Assembly: GCA_014905825.1 (NCBI GenBank)
Contig: JACGCN010000053.1
Coordinates: forward strand, 218,288 to 282,287
Direction of reading: 5' to 3'
DNA from: Lyophyllum atratum
Taxonomy: Eukaryota > Basidiomycota > Agaricomycetes > Agaricales > Lyophyllaceae
DNA length: 64,000 bases
Both the position numbers and the translations under genes were made by a program. The number at the start of each line of letters is the position of its first letter. Positions within the stretch are counted from its first letter, which is position 1. Below are positions 23,145 to 31,550 of the stretch, piece by piece. Under the pieces are notes generated by a model, which saw nothing but the letters and a program-made list of their open reading frames with translations, searched no databases and had not been told where the DNA came from.

Positions 23145-23346
23145 GACCGTCATCATGGCGACTTTGCTGCTTCAACAGGTCATGCCAGTGTTCACTCGTT
23201 CGCTATATAGTATTTGGAGGAGGTCGGAGGTGCTGGGTTCTAGGCAATAGTGATGCTTTCTTTTAGTGGGCATCTTGCGCCACATCTTAAGAGGCTGTTG
23301 GCTGACTAAACGGTGGATGGACCTGCGCATGTTTGGTATGTAGTAC

Positions 23347-23367
23347 GGCCTCCAATATATATGATTC
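23347..23367 (+). pseudogene. 5' part of a decayed tRNA-Pro copy, split by the retrotransposon
   Basis: Reads GGCCT then, after a 5-nt deletion, ATATATGATTC, matching the acceptor and D-arm of the intact tRNA-Pro 300 bp upstream. It stops exactly at the left end of the retrotransposon. The 3' part lies at 29054-29115. Confidence 0.6.
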
Positions 23368-23502
23368 CCAATGAACTGTGGGTGCTTGAGGCGCAACGAA
23401 AACTGATGGACAGTATGAATAGGAGGATCAGGGCGCAGGGCGACTTTGTAGCCTGCCCGCGCCCGATCAAAAGTGAAATTGTATTTGTATCACGGTAGGG
23501 CT
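23368..23502 (-). repeat. Split direct repeat, type B, terminal copy (135 bp)
   Basis: Left (element 3') terminus. It begins CCAATGAACTG on the plus strand and ends GTAGGGCT-side at 23502. The same 135 bp recurs at 23871-24005. Confidence 0.88.
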
Positions 23503-23551
23503 GTTACGGATACAAAGTAATGTAATGAAAAACAGGCATGTGGGTGGGTGG

Positions 23552-23870
23552 GAGACAGAAAGAGCATGCAAGGCTCTGTGACTGAGTACATAGGGAGGAA
23601 CAATCAATGAACAAGTTCCTCCCGGGAGGAAAGTGTTAGAGCTCACCGAGAAAAAGGGAGGAACAATCACGAAGAGAACCCCGGGGGGAATGTCTCATCT
23701 GACGTCTCCCTTTTCTCTAGGTGAAGGTCTCAAACACGATCGCACCACCCATCGATCGCGACCATACCCCAAAACGCGAGAGTCGCGTTTGTACGTGTTA
23801 TGTGGGGGCGTTGCTTGAGACCAGACCCTTGCGCGTTCATTGGACTTGCGTAAACCTAGTCTAAACTCGA
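23552..23870 (-). repeat. Split direct repeat, type A, internal copy (319 bp)
   Basis: Begins GAGACAGAAAGAGC and ends CTAAACTCGA on the plus strand. Same length and apparently same sequence as 28735-29053. It abuts the type B copy at 23871, forming the circle-junction-like sequence CTCGA/CCAATG. Confidence 0.88.
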
Positions 23871-24005
23871 CCAATGAACTGTGGGTGCTTGAGGCGCAAC
23901 GAAAACTGATGGACAGTATGAATAGGAGGATCAGGGCGCAGGGCGACTTTGTAGCCTGCCCGCGCCCGATCAAAAGTGAAATTGTATTTGTATCACGGTA
24001 GGGCT
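23871..24005 (-). repeat. Split direct repeat, type B, internal copy (135 bp)
   Basis: Internal copy of the terminal repeat at 23368-23502, directly joined to the type A copy on its left and to the YR 3' region on its right. Confidence 0.88.
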
Positions 24006-24291
24006 AAGGTACTATGGAGATGAGGGACGATGTGAGGAGTGATTTAAAAATACAAGGAAAATAAATAAGAAAGAAATTAAGGGATGGAGGAAATTAAGGA
24101 GGGGGATGTAAAAGGAGGAGGGGAAAGTACGTAGCTAGTGATACTTTTGAGATGTAAGCGATACTTTTGGGGCGTAGGCGCAGAGGACGGTTTCGAGGCG
24201 TAGGTGGAGGTACTTTTGATAGAGGTACTTTTGAGGCGGCGACGGAAGACGACGCGAATTAAGGAAATTATGGCAGAAAAGAGAGATGGAA
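24006..24291 (-). other. Element 3' untranslated region with short repeats
   Basis: Purine-rich on the plus strand at 24006-24125. Four copies of RTACTTTTG then occur between about 24140 and 24235, two followed by AG and two by GG/AT. No coding frame. It may hold element-specific priming or processing signals, which is inference. Confidence 0.5.
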
Positions 24292-25303
24292 TTAATCATA
24301 GACGAAGGGGGATTCAGAATGAGTCGTTCTGGAAAAGATCATGGCCTGGAGAAGGACGGGGCTTTTTCTGATATAGATTCGGAAGGATTCCGAGGACCAG
24401 CGCCCAACACCCTGAATGATGGAAGGAGGAACCCCATTCGCAGCAAGTGAAGTCGCGCCCCCCGCGCGCATGGATTGGCCACCAACGTCGGAGTCGAAAA
24501 ACCGGCGAAGCCGAGTGATGAACCAAGAACGGGTGGGTACTTGGCCGTCCTGTCGAAGCCAAAGGGCGGTGCTGAAAGGGAGGTGGAAATCGCGAGAGCG
24601 GAGGTAGTTGGCGAAAACGGATAAGGGGTCACGGGAGGAAGCGTCCTTGAGAATAACAATCCAGTTGCCTTCGAAGAACTTGTCGGCCTTATGGCCTGGC
24701 AAGAAAAAATCGAAAATCAGTTGGAGAAAGACGCACGGAGCTGCGGTGGATGACTTTGCGAGGATCCCGAAGCGCAACGTTGTCGGAATAAGCCATCTCG
24801 CCCAAACGAAGGAGGCCGAAGAAGCCGGTGAAGAGCATGGCGACGAACAGCAAGTCGTCGTGGTCTTGGGAATTGGAGTAATGAGCTTTGACGACGTCGA
24901 GGTCTTCGACGGTGAGGGCACGCTTGCGAGAGGTGGGGGAACCACGAAGACGCAGGCAACCGGTGAGAGTACGAGAAACTAAAGCAGAGTTGCGATTTTC
25001 CCGAATGCGAGGGAAGTACGGCTCGAGTTGGTTGCAGATGCCGGATAAGTAAGTGCCGACGGAAGTTGGACGGATGTGATGGCACATGAAGACAGTGAAG
25101 AAACTGAGAGTGTCGGGGGTGGGATCGAGGGGGAAGAAGTGAATGCGAATGAATTCGAGATAAGAATTAAGGGCCGAATTGTAATTACGCTCGGTTGAGT
25201 TGTCAATAGCCTGACCGAGCGCAATAGCACGTTCGCGAACAAGACGCTCGCGGCTCCACGCCGCCCGAAGGGGCTGACGAGAGCGAATGGGTTCCAAGTT
25301 CAT
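24292..25303 (-). CDS. Retrotransposon tyrosine recombinase (interrupted by a 1-nt frameshift)
   Basis: DIRS/Ngaro-type tyrosine recombinase that integrates the circular cDNA. The start ATG at 25303 overlaps the RT stop. The N-terminal SAM-like part has STERNYNSALNSYLEFIR. The catalytic part has TGFFGLLRLGEMAY (first catalytic Arg). After the frameshift come GHKADKFFEG, GGQSMRAGGATSLAANGV (box II Arg, with Gln where His is common) and GVGRWSSESFRIYIRK (Trp and nucleophile Tyr). The frames meet at the A6 run (plus strand 24704-24709): DFRFF continues as ARP-stop in one frame, LPGHKAD in the other. As read, the catalytic Arg pair is split, so this copy may be inactive unless the shift is a sequencing error or is recoded. 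Confidence 0.83.
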
Positions 25304-28300
25304 TTTTTGTACGGCCCCAGCAATTCATGAGGGGGTGTAAAGTCATCCTTAATATATAGACCGGGATGAAGGTCTCTAGCCTTGTCAAACTGGAAGCGAG
25401 AAAGCGCGTCGGCGACAAGGTTTTCACGGCCAGGGATGTGGACAACGCGAAGTTGGTGTGAGGTACGGAGGAGGATGTCGACGGCGAATTTTAAGATAGG
25501 GTTGTAGCTGGGGAGTGCGTGGAAGGAGTTGAAAATGGAGACGGTGTTGGTGCTATCGGTGTAGATGACAAGACGCATCGGCTTGTCCGGCCAACGCGCG
25601 GCTTCATGGAGAGCGCAAGCAACGCAGAACGCCTCGAAGAAGAAGATGCAATCGCTAGGAGGGTTGGTAGGGACAGGAGCGTAGAACGCTACATTTTGGG
25701 CGGGGAACCAAAAACCCATACCATCTAAACATGCGTCGCAATAGACGAACGTGTTAGCGTCGTCGATGGACCAGTCTAGGGCGGAGATGATATGGACCCC
25801 GGAAGACTGGGCGATGTGGTGCGCCGCCCAGTTAAGATCTGCACGAACGAGGCCATTCACGCGAATGAGTTGACCCTGGGCAGTTTTCGAGTTGATTTTA
25901 GCGTAGACATTGGAGAGGGAAGGACGGAGGAGCGGGAAGACATTGAAGCTCCAGTTCATCCAGCCCGAAAGACGTTGCCAGATCTTTAGGGCGAAACGAG
26001 GATTCTTCCGGTCCGTATAGTCCGTGAATTTCTCGATTTCCTTCAGGAGATCAATCTTCTTCTCCGGAGGAAGTGTTAACGAGAAGGAATTCGGGTCGAC
26101 GGAGATGCCGATGATGGTCAGAGGGGAGCCGTGAACCTGCTTGCGTTCCTTGTGAGGAATGCCAAGCTCGTCCCAGAGGAGAAGCAAGTCACGCTGATTC
26201 GCTGGTAGGAGTTTGTTGTAAGGGGGGTAGAAGGCGACTTCGTCGAGTTTACATGGGGCGAAATTGTCATCAGAATAGGCGAGGAGGAATTCAATGAGTC
26301 GGACGTAGCGAGCAATCCAGACCACGAGACCCATAAACGCTATCCAAATGCACCCGGAGCCCCTCCCACCAAACGCATTGCAACGGTCGACATATCGTTC
26401 ACCGTCAATGGTATTGATCTGCTTGATCTGCCAAAAAGGATGAACAGGCATGAGGCGATACGCCTCAGCGACGTCGGACTTGAATAAGGTGAAGACGGTG
26501 TCGGGGAATGTGTGGCGCATGTATAGCAATTCGTCGCCGAGGTGACGCATGTTATCCAAGGGATACCCTCGAATGCGATCACGAGGAATCATCGAATTGA
26601 GTGAATAACGCCCTGCCGACTGATTGGTAACCATACGAAGATCGGTGGAGTCGGACTTAGGGACGCCATGGATGGGCATGCTATACATCCCAGGAAAGAG
26701 TTCTGTCCCAAAAGAAGGCGAGAAACGTCCCTTCTTTAGTTCTGTATCACGCTGGTCCCGAAGGAAATTGGCCTCAGTGACGTCGACCGGTGTGGGGAAA
26801 GACTCGTCCACAGTGTCGGGATAAGATCCGAAATTGGTGTCGGCCCATGGCCAAAACCCATCTCGAAGACCGCGGCATACAGAAGCGACAAAAGGGCGAT
26901 TTGGGTGCGTGGACAGCAAACGTTCGAAAACGTCGACTTTAATTGGTGTCACAATGGCAAAGAGTGACGGGTTGTCGGCAATTGTCTTTGAAACGACGGG
27001 GTTCGCAAGCTCAGATAAAGGTGGGGATGGTAGAGGTCGAGCATGCTCTGTCCATTCAGCGGTGGAATAAGAAAGGGTGTCGTCGTCATGCCATAAGTTG
27101 TAACGGAGGTATTTAGGCCTGGCTCCGTGAATCGCGTCCGTCCTTGACGCAGTCGCGCTCGCCGTGCCCCGATGAACCACACCGCTTACAGGTGTGCACG
27201 AAACGGCAGGTGGTTGGGTAAGGACAGGAGCGTCCGACGGCGTTGAACCTTTCACAGATTTCTGAACTAGATTTGGTGCCTTTCCGTGCCGATGATCGAC
27301 CACGCGACCCGGAACCAGATGCTGATTTGCTTCCACTGTTGGCTTCAATCCCGTCTGGGGCGACGATGGCGGAGTGGAAGCGCTGGAACAGGTGGAAATC
27401 CGTGAGCAAGTGACGTTGTCCCCCTGCGACGAAATTTCGGATGGCAATGTCGAGCATAATGATCTTTCGATGCGCGGAAGGTTGTTTGGCTGAGAATTCG
27501 GATCGGATGTAAGTGCCGTATTCTCTGAGTTCTTTGGCGCGATGAGGGAATGCGAGTATCGTAGCTTCTGAGACGTCGTCCCAGGTAGCTGTCCAGTCGC
27601 TCGCCGTTTGGATCTTCTTTGCAGGTTCTGGATTTGAAAATCGGATTTCACATGGTCCCACGCGTCCAAGGTCGTCTTTAGGAGGGAGAACGTGGTGCAG
27701 CTGGCTGAACACGGCGTCGAGGTTGACGGCCGTACCGCGGATGATGGAATCCCACTCTCCGGGAGGGATGCTGGTAGGTGCAATCCCTGAGATGATGACT
27801 TGTCGTCTAACCCAGTTTGGGTCCCTTTCGTAGGTGTAAAGGAGTTCCTGGGTTTTTTGGCAGGAAACTGGGGCTGTGTCTCGGGCCGCGGTCTCTTCCT
27901 TGAACCATGGAAGGTCCGACGATTTGAGCTTTCGTTTCTTTCCGCTAGATCTTTCGCCGACGGTGCCTTGTCCTCCAAGCTCACCCCCCTCATCCGATGA
28001 ATCGTGAGATCTTCCGCGCTTCTCTCTGGATTCCATTTGCTCGAGGAACTCATCAATGGCTTCGTCTTCGGTTTGACCGGCAGGTTGGTTCCCACCGGCA
28101 GGCTGGTTCCCATTATCCCCATTTCCTTCTCCAACGTCCTTTTCCTGGTTTGATAACCCAACTGCAGCTCGTTTCCCTCGGCGCCGAGCACATTTGGCGA
28201 GAAACTCGACAGACTCGATAGTGGAGAGGAACTCCTCGAACGCGAGCTTCTTTTCGGTGGCATTATCTCCCTTGCAATATCCGAGGAGCTCTTGGACTGT

Positions 28301-28674
28301 AAGGATAGCATCTGCTTTTGTGACTTCTCCCTGTCTATACTGCGCAATGACTTCTTCCTGTTTCTTTGCGAGACCGACGTCGAACGAACATCCGATGGGT
28401 AACGGCTGCGATCCTCCGACACTCGGAGTTTGGATCGTTGTGCTCGTGCTGGCTGGCGTCTGTACTGCGGAATTTCCAGACGTTCCAGAAGGCTGAGCTG
28501 ATTGGGGGGCGATTCCTCCGGTTCCCCCGAAGAACGATCCGTAAGGCGGTTTATCAGGCTGACTTTTTCCCGCATTCCTTGTAAGTCCGGGTCCATGAAG
28601 CACGGGTCCTTGTTGGGCTCCCGTTCCAAATTCGGGTCCTTGCTGAGGATTGGGGGAATTTGGGCCATGTTCAC
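25300..28674 (-). CDS. Retrotransposon reverse transcriptase-RNase H
   Basis: A single frame of 1124 codons if read from its first ATG. The part downstream of gag (from about 27110) is clearly coding. It contains TELKKGRFSPSFG, the RT fingers/palm (VFTLFKSDVAEAYRLMPVHP), NAFGGRGSGCIW, the catalytic AYSDDNF near residue 800, and the thumb. RNase H follows with FVYCDACLDGMGF (first Asp), FFEAFCVACAL (Glu), VIYTDSTNTV (Asp) and HIPGRENLVADALSR (His/Asp region). The catalytic set is complete. The first 520 codons overlap gag in another frame and are rich in Ser, Arg and Pro. Whether they are translated is unknown; the RT may instead be made by frameshift or reinitiation after gag. It ends YKK-stop, overlapping the YR start. 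Confidence 0.9.
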   Translation of the reverse strand: MNMAQIPPILSKDPNLEREPNKDPCFMDPDLQGMREKVSLINRLTDRSSGEPEESPPNQLSLLERLEIPQYRRQPARAQRSKLRVSEDRSRYPSDVRSTSVSQRNRKKSLRSIDREKSQKQMLSLQSKSSSDIAREIMPPKRSSRSRSSSPLSSLSSFSPNVLGAEGNELQLGYQTRKRTLEKEMGIMGTSLPVGTNLPVKPKTKPLMSSSSKWNPERSAEDLTIHRMRGVSLEDKAPSAKDLAERNESSNRRTFHGSRKRPRPETQPQFPAKKPRNSFTPTKGTQTGLDDKSSSQGLHLPASLPESGIPSSAVRPSTSTPCSASCTTFSLLKTTLDAWDHVKSDFQIQNLQRRSKRRATGQLPGTTSQKLRYSHSLIAPKNSENTALTSDPNSQPNNLPRIERSLCSTLPSEISSQGDNVTCSRISTCSSASTPPSSPQTGLKPTVEANQHLVPGRVVDHRHGKAPNLVQKSVKGSTPSDAPVLTQPPAVSCTPVSGVVHRGTASATASRTDAIHGARPKYLRYNLWHDDDTLSYSTAEWTEHARPLPSPPLSELANPVVSKTIADNPSLFAIVTPIKVDVFERLLSTHPNRPFVASVCRGLRDGFWPWADTNFGSYPDTVDESFPTPVDVTEANFLRDQRDTELKKGRFSPSFGTELFPGMYSMPIHGVPKSDSTDLRMVTNQSAGRYSLNSMIPRDRIRGYPLDNMRHLGDELLYMRHTFPDTVFTLFKSDVAEAYRLMPVHPFWQIKQINTIDGERYVDRCNAFGGRGSGCIWIAFMGLVVWIARYVRLIEFLLAYSDDNFAPCKLDEVAFYPPYNKLLPANQRDLLLLWDELGIPHKERKQVHGSPLTIIGISVDPNSFSLTLPPEKKIDLLKEIEKFTDYTDRKNPRFALKIWQRLSGWMNWSFNVFPLLRPSLSNVYAKINSKTAQGQLIRVNGLVRADLNWAAHHIAQSSGVHIISALDWSIDDANTFVYCDACLDGMGFWFPAQNVAFYAPVPTNPPSDCIFFFEAFCVACALHEAARWPDKPMRLVIYTDSTNTVSIFNSFHALPSYNPILKFAVDILLRTSHQLRVVHIPGRENLVADALSRFQFDKARDLHPGLYIKDDFTPPHELLGPYKK

Positions 28675-28696
28675 CAGTCATAGGAATATGTCTCAA
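27113..28696 (-). CDS. Retrotransposon Gag-like protein with CCCH and CCHC zinc fingers
   Basis: 527 codons. The N-terminal half is Gly/Gln/Pro-rich. The middle has acidic patches (EDEAIDEFLEQMESREKRGR). A structured region (about residues 270-440) has WVRRQVIISGIAPTSIP and RAKELREYGTYIRSEFSA. The C-terminus has C-x9-C-x5-C-x3-H (residues from about 480, including CPYPTTCRFVH) followed directly by a retroviral-type knuckle C-x2-C-x4-H-x4-C (CKRCGSSGHGERDC). This pairing suits an RNA-packaging nucleocapsid protein. It starts at the ATG at 28696, 39 bp inside the left repeat boundary. Confidence 0.85.
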   Translation of the reverse strand: MRHIPMTGEHGPNSPNPQQGPEFGTGAQQGPVLHGPGLTRNAGKSQPDKPPYGSFFGGTGGIAPQSAQPSGTSGNSAVQTPASTSTTIQTPSVGGSQPLPIGCSFDVGLAKKQEEVIAQYRQGEVTKADAILTVQELLGYCKGDNATEKKLAFEEFLSTIESVEFLAKCARRRGKRAAVGLSNQEKDVGEGNGDNGNQPAGGNQPAGQTEDEAIDEFLEQMESREKRGRSHDSSDEGGELGGQGTVGERSSGKKRKLKSSDLPWFKEETAARDTAPVSCQKTQELLYTYERDPNWVRRQVIISGIAPTSIPPGEWDSIIRGTAVNLDAVFSQLHHVLPPKDDLGRVGPCEIRFSNPEPAKKIQTASDWTATWDDVSEATILAFPHRAKELREYGTYIRSEFSAKQPSAHRKIIMLDIAIRNFVAGGQRHLLTDFHLFQRFHSAIVAPDGIEANSGSKSASGSGSRGRSSARKGTKSSSEICERFNAVGRSCPYPTTCRFVHTCKRCGSSGHGERDCVKDGRDSRSQA

Positions 28697-28734
28697 TAAT
28701 ATGTGACGATTTCACCAATACGATGGGTTTATTA

Positions 28735-29053
28735 GAGACAGAAAGAGCATGCAAGGCTCTGTGACTGAGTACATAGGGAGGAACAATCAATGAACAAGTT
28801 CCTCCCGGGAGGAAAGTGTTAGAGCTCACCGAGAAAAAGGGAGGAACAATCACGAAGAGAACCCCGGGGGGAATGTCTCATCTGACGTCTCCCTTTTCTC
28901 TAGGTGAAGGTCTCAAACACGATCGCACCACCCATCGATCGCGACCATACCCCAAAACGCGAGAGTCGCGTTTGTACGTGTTATGTGGGGGCGTTGCTTG
29001 AGACCAGACCCTTGCGCGTTCATTGGACTTGCGTAAACCTAGTCTAAACTCGA
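28735..29053 (-). repeat. Split direct repeat, type A, terminal copy (319 bp)
   Basis: Right (element 5') terminus. Apparently identical to 23552-23870. It lies just upstream of gag, so it should contain the element promoter. It holds a nested palindromic stretch around CATCGATCGCGA. Confidence 0.88.
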
Positions 29054-29115
29054 TTTATTCCTGAAGCTTCAAGAACATTTCGGGGAGGTCTTGAGTTGAG
29101 TTTACAGTCAGGCCC
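29054..29115 (+). pseudogene. 3' part of the decayed tRNA-Pro copy
   Basis: Reads TTTATTCCTGAAGCTTC, then ACATTTCGGGGAGGTC, then CAGTCAGGCCC. It matches in order the intron, anticodon 3' stem, variable region and acceptor 3' end of the intact tRNA-Pro at 23048. With the 21 nt at 23347-23367 it adds to 83 nt, against 87 nt in the intact gene. The T-arm is mutated (TTGAGTTGAGTTTACAG). Confidence 0.62.
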
Positions 29116-29322
29116 GCTGTAAATTTCGTTCTCGTTTTTTCAGAAATCTCCCCGCATTAACGTTTCCAGTTCTCCATGACCCTAGCTTAGAGCCCCTACG
29201 GTGGCATAATCATACCATCGATTATGTGTACATTTCACGCTGCAATACTCATTCTTGCGGCTGATCCGACCACTTCGAGATACCCCTAGTCCATGTTCCG
29301 ATATACTTATTCACCTGATGCC

Positions 29323-31550
29323 TCATCCACCTCGAGGCCGGCCGCGTGCTGCAAAACCAAGTCTATAACCAGGGAATGGGTTGATGGGAGGTCCTTGGCC
29401 AGGGCCATGTTGTTGAAACATTCGGCGGGGAAGTGGTGGATCCTCGGGTTCCATCTCTAAGTCACCTTCCCCTTCTTCATTGTCAGGCTGTATATTTCTT
29501 TTGTCGGTCTTCCAAATGTACACAAAAAAAACGTAGAAAAATCACCTCTAGGTCAATGACAAGCGCGCCTGTGTGCCATCCGGCAGCTGCTATGGAGAAG
29601 CAGAATCTGTCTTGACGCGTTTTCCGACCATGGTCGAACCTCACTTCTGTAGGGACTTCAACCTCAGGAGGTTCCCCTCGGTTGCGATCTACAGCTATCA
29701 GTCTTCGTTCTTCAGTGTCGAAAGCGCCGGGTGTGCCGGGTGCAAGAGTGGTAGGATCACCAAGGCCAAGCGCTCCAGCGGAATAGGCGCCCCATGTAAA
29801 GACTTTGCCATTCGATGTCAACGCCGCATTATGATAGTCGCCGAGTACCACAGAGATGATGGATTTGTTCTGCAGAGCAGGTATCACCTTAGGCGTGGAC
29901 TCGCTGTTGGTATCTGTGTTGCCAATTAAAACGACAGAACTCGAGCCAGTTGAATACGCGATGAAGTGCAGGAAGTTAGCAGAGATCTATTCATTGTTAA
30001 CATCCCAGTTCACAAAAAGACGCCCGTAAACGCACGTGAGTAATCCGCATGGTCCGAGGAGGAGAATCGAGGTCGAGTCGGGAATATTCTGTTTGCACTT
30101 TCTCGACCTCGCTGAACGCTGGTAACTGTCGGAGGCAACTGAGTATTTCGCGTCCGCCAAAATGATGTGAAAGCTCACGTATTCCCAGCTCCCTTGCTGG
30201 GAAGTCCTCTCCGAGTCAAGGCGGCCGAATTTCAGTACGTGTCCTTTGTTGGTCAAGCCAATGAGATGTCCATCTAGACCTGCGATCTGGATGAGCTGTG
30301 TTGGTTTATCCTCACTCACTCCATTCGGGAGATCAGGAAGGTATGGTATCGAAGGTAACCGGACGGGATCTTTGTTAAGGTCCCAAGTTACGCAGGGTAT
30401 GCTATCATCTGGGAGCGCGGTTGCGTTCTTGTCGCCTTGTTCGTCCATTTCGGTGTTTGCGCGCATGATACGATCCCTCATCCCCCCTGAAAATGGCCAC
30501 CATACGAAGACGTCGCCGGAGCGCGTGAGAACAGAGGAGAAACTCCATCCACATTCTATCTGGAGTGGCTTGGAGTCATGATGCGTGAAAAAATCGGACA
30601 CGAGCCTAAAAGGACGGCCCCAACTTGGGAACGTCCATATCTGGCCGTTAGAATCAAGTGACGAAGCGTGCAATCTGCCACAGCTATGTTCCCCGCACAA
30701 TATCCTATGTAAGAATAGAAAAAAACCAAATAGAGTTGTGTTCACCTGATGCTTCGTGTCGCGGCCGGCATTTGTAGCCTTAACGGGGTGCTGGCACTTT
30801 TCCCTGCCTCTGAAAATCCATCACTCCTCAATGCCGATGTAGTGCCGTCCAACGTGCCTGTCACAGAAGTCTTGTTAATCACCGGGTAAACAAACTTGAA
30901 GGCGGCGGAGAACCCCAAACGTAAATTCGTCCCTCAGAATCCAGGGCATGGAATGACCTGCAAGGGTAGTTTGGGCAATGATGAGGCCGGAAGAGTAATG
31001 TCCCAGAACTATGCTTACATGCCACTTGCAATGAGGCTTACGATGCGAACACCGGGAATGCGAAGTTGTGTTGGAAAGGGAACATCATGCATGGTTGTTT
31101 TCGGGAATTCAGACAGGCCCAGCCTACCATGCGATCTCTCTCTAAGATTAGCGGTCGTGTTAGAACTCCTTAGAAGAAATAAATCAGAGATCGACGCACC
31201 CCCAAACATAAACTTGAAGGAGGATCAGGAATTATTGTCAGCCTGCGATCCCATAGATCACGAGTTTAGTTCACCTTTGGGATTGAAGAGACCTCGGTAT
31301 ATGAACTTCCATCCACTGGTGCGAGCGGATCCTGCACCAGAAAAGTTGAAGTCGCTCGCAAGTCGCCGTCGCCAGAACGTGTCATCGGAGCAGACATCAG
31401 CAAAGAGCTGATCGCTGTCAGAGGTAACAATATATCCAGTCACCAGGCGCATACCTTGTTCGTGCGTGTAAGATGCAGGATGTCGGGTATCTGCATGGCT
31501 GGCAGGATATTGTCCAAAAGGACCTCGATGGGGATTTCGGCTAGAGACAT
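29323..31550 (-). CDS. F-box protein with RCC1-type repeats (SAF1-like)
   Basis: Probable substrate adaptor of an SCF ubiquitin ligase. It starts at the ATG at 31550 with an F-box (LAEIPIEVLLDNILPAMQIPDILHLTRTNK, then LFADVCSDDTFWRRRLASDF). After two introns come beta-propeller blades: VYVWGERSHGRLGL, SSLDSNGQIWTFPSWGRPF, CGWSFSSVLTRSGDVFVWWPF, AGLDGHLIGLTNKGHVLKFG and VVLGDYHNAALTSNGKVFTWGAYSAGALGLGD. A final AAAGWHTGALVIDLE follows, then a Pro/Gly/Arg-rich tail ending RGRPRGG at the TGA at 29323. F-box plus RCC1 propeller is the arrangement of yeast Saf1, but the substrate cannot be inferred. A retrotransposon end lies 270 bp beyond its stop. Confidence 0.85.

Larger units (their letters stand above)
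23368..29053 (-). mobile_element. Ngaro/PAT-like tyrosine-recombinase (DIRS-order) retrotransposon
   Basis: About 5.7 kb, transcribed leftward. In element orientation it runs: left repeat (29053-28735), gag, RT-RNase H, tyrosine recombinase, then two different repeats joined head to tail (24005-23871 and 23870-23552), a 49-bp spacer, and the end repeat (23502-23368). This is the split-direct-repeat layout A1-ORFs-B1A2-B2 of Ngaro/PAT elements. There are no LTRs, no integrase and no DDE transposase. Both repeat pairs look identical by eye, so the insertion is recent. No methyltransferase domain was seen between the ORFs, which favours Ngaro over DIRS. The YR frame carries a 1-nt shift. There is no clear target-site duplication, as expected for recombinase insertion. 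Confidence 0.88.

Noticed and set aside
23205..23250. Third tRNA-Pro fragment (GGAGGAGGTC...GGGTTCTAGGC)
   Set aside because: Similarity is short and needs several gaps; too weak to call.
23363..29061. ATTCC at both ends of the retrotransposon as a target-site duplication
   Set aside because: The right-hand ATTCC is separated from the repeat end by TTT. Joining the flanks without a duplication reproduces the tRNA-Pro sequence, and this class of element does not usually make duplications.
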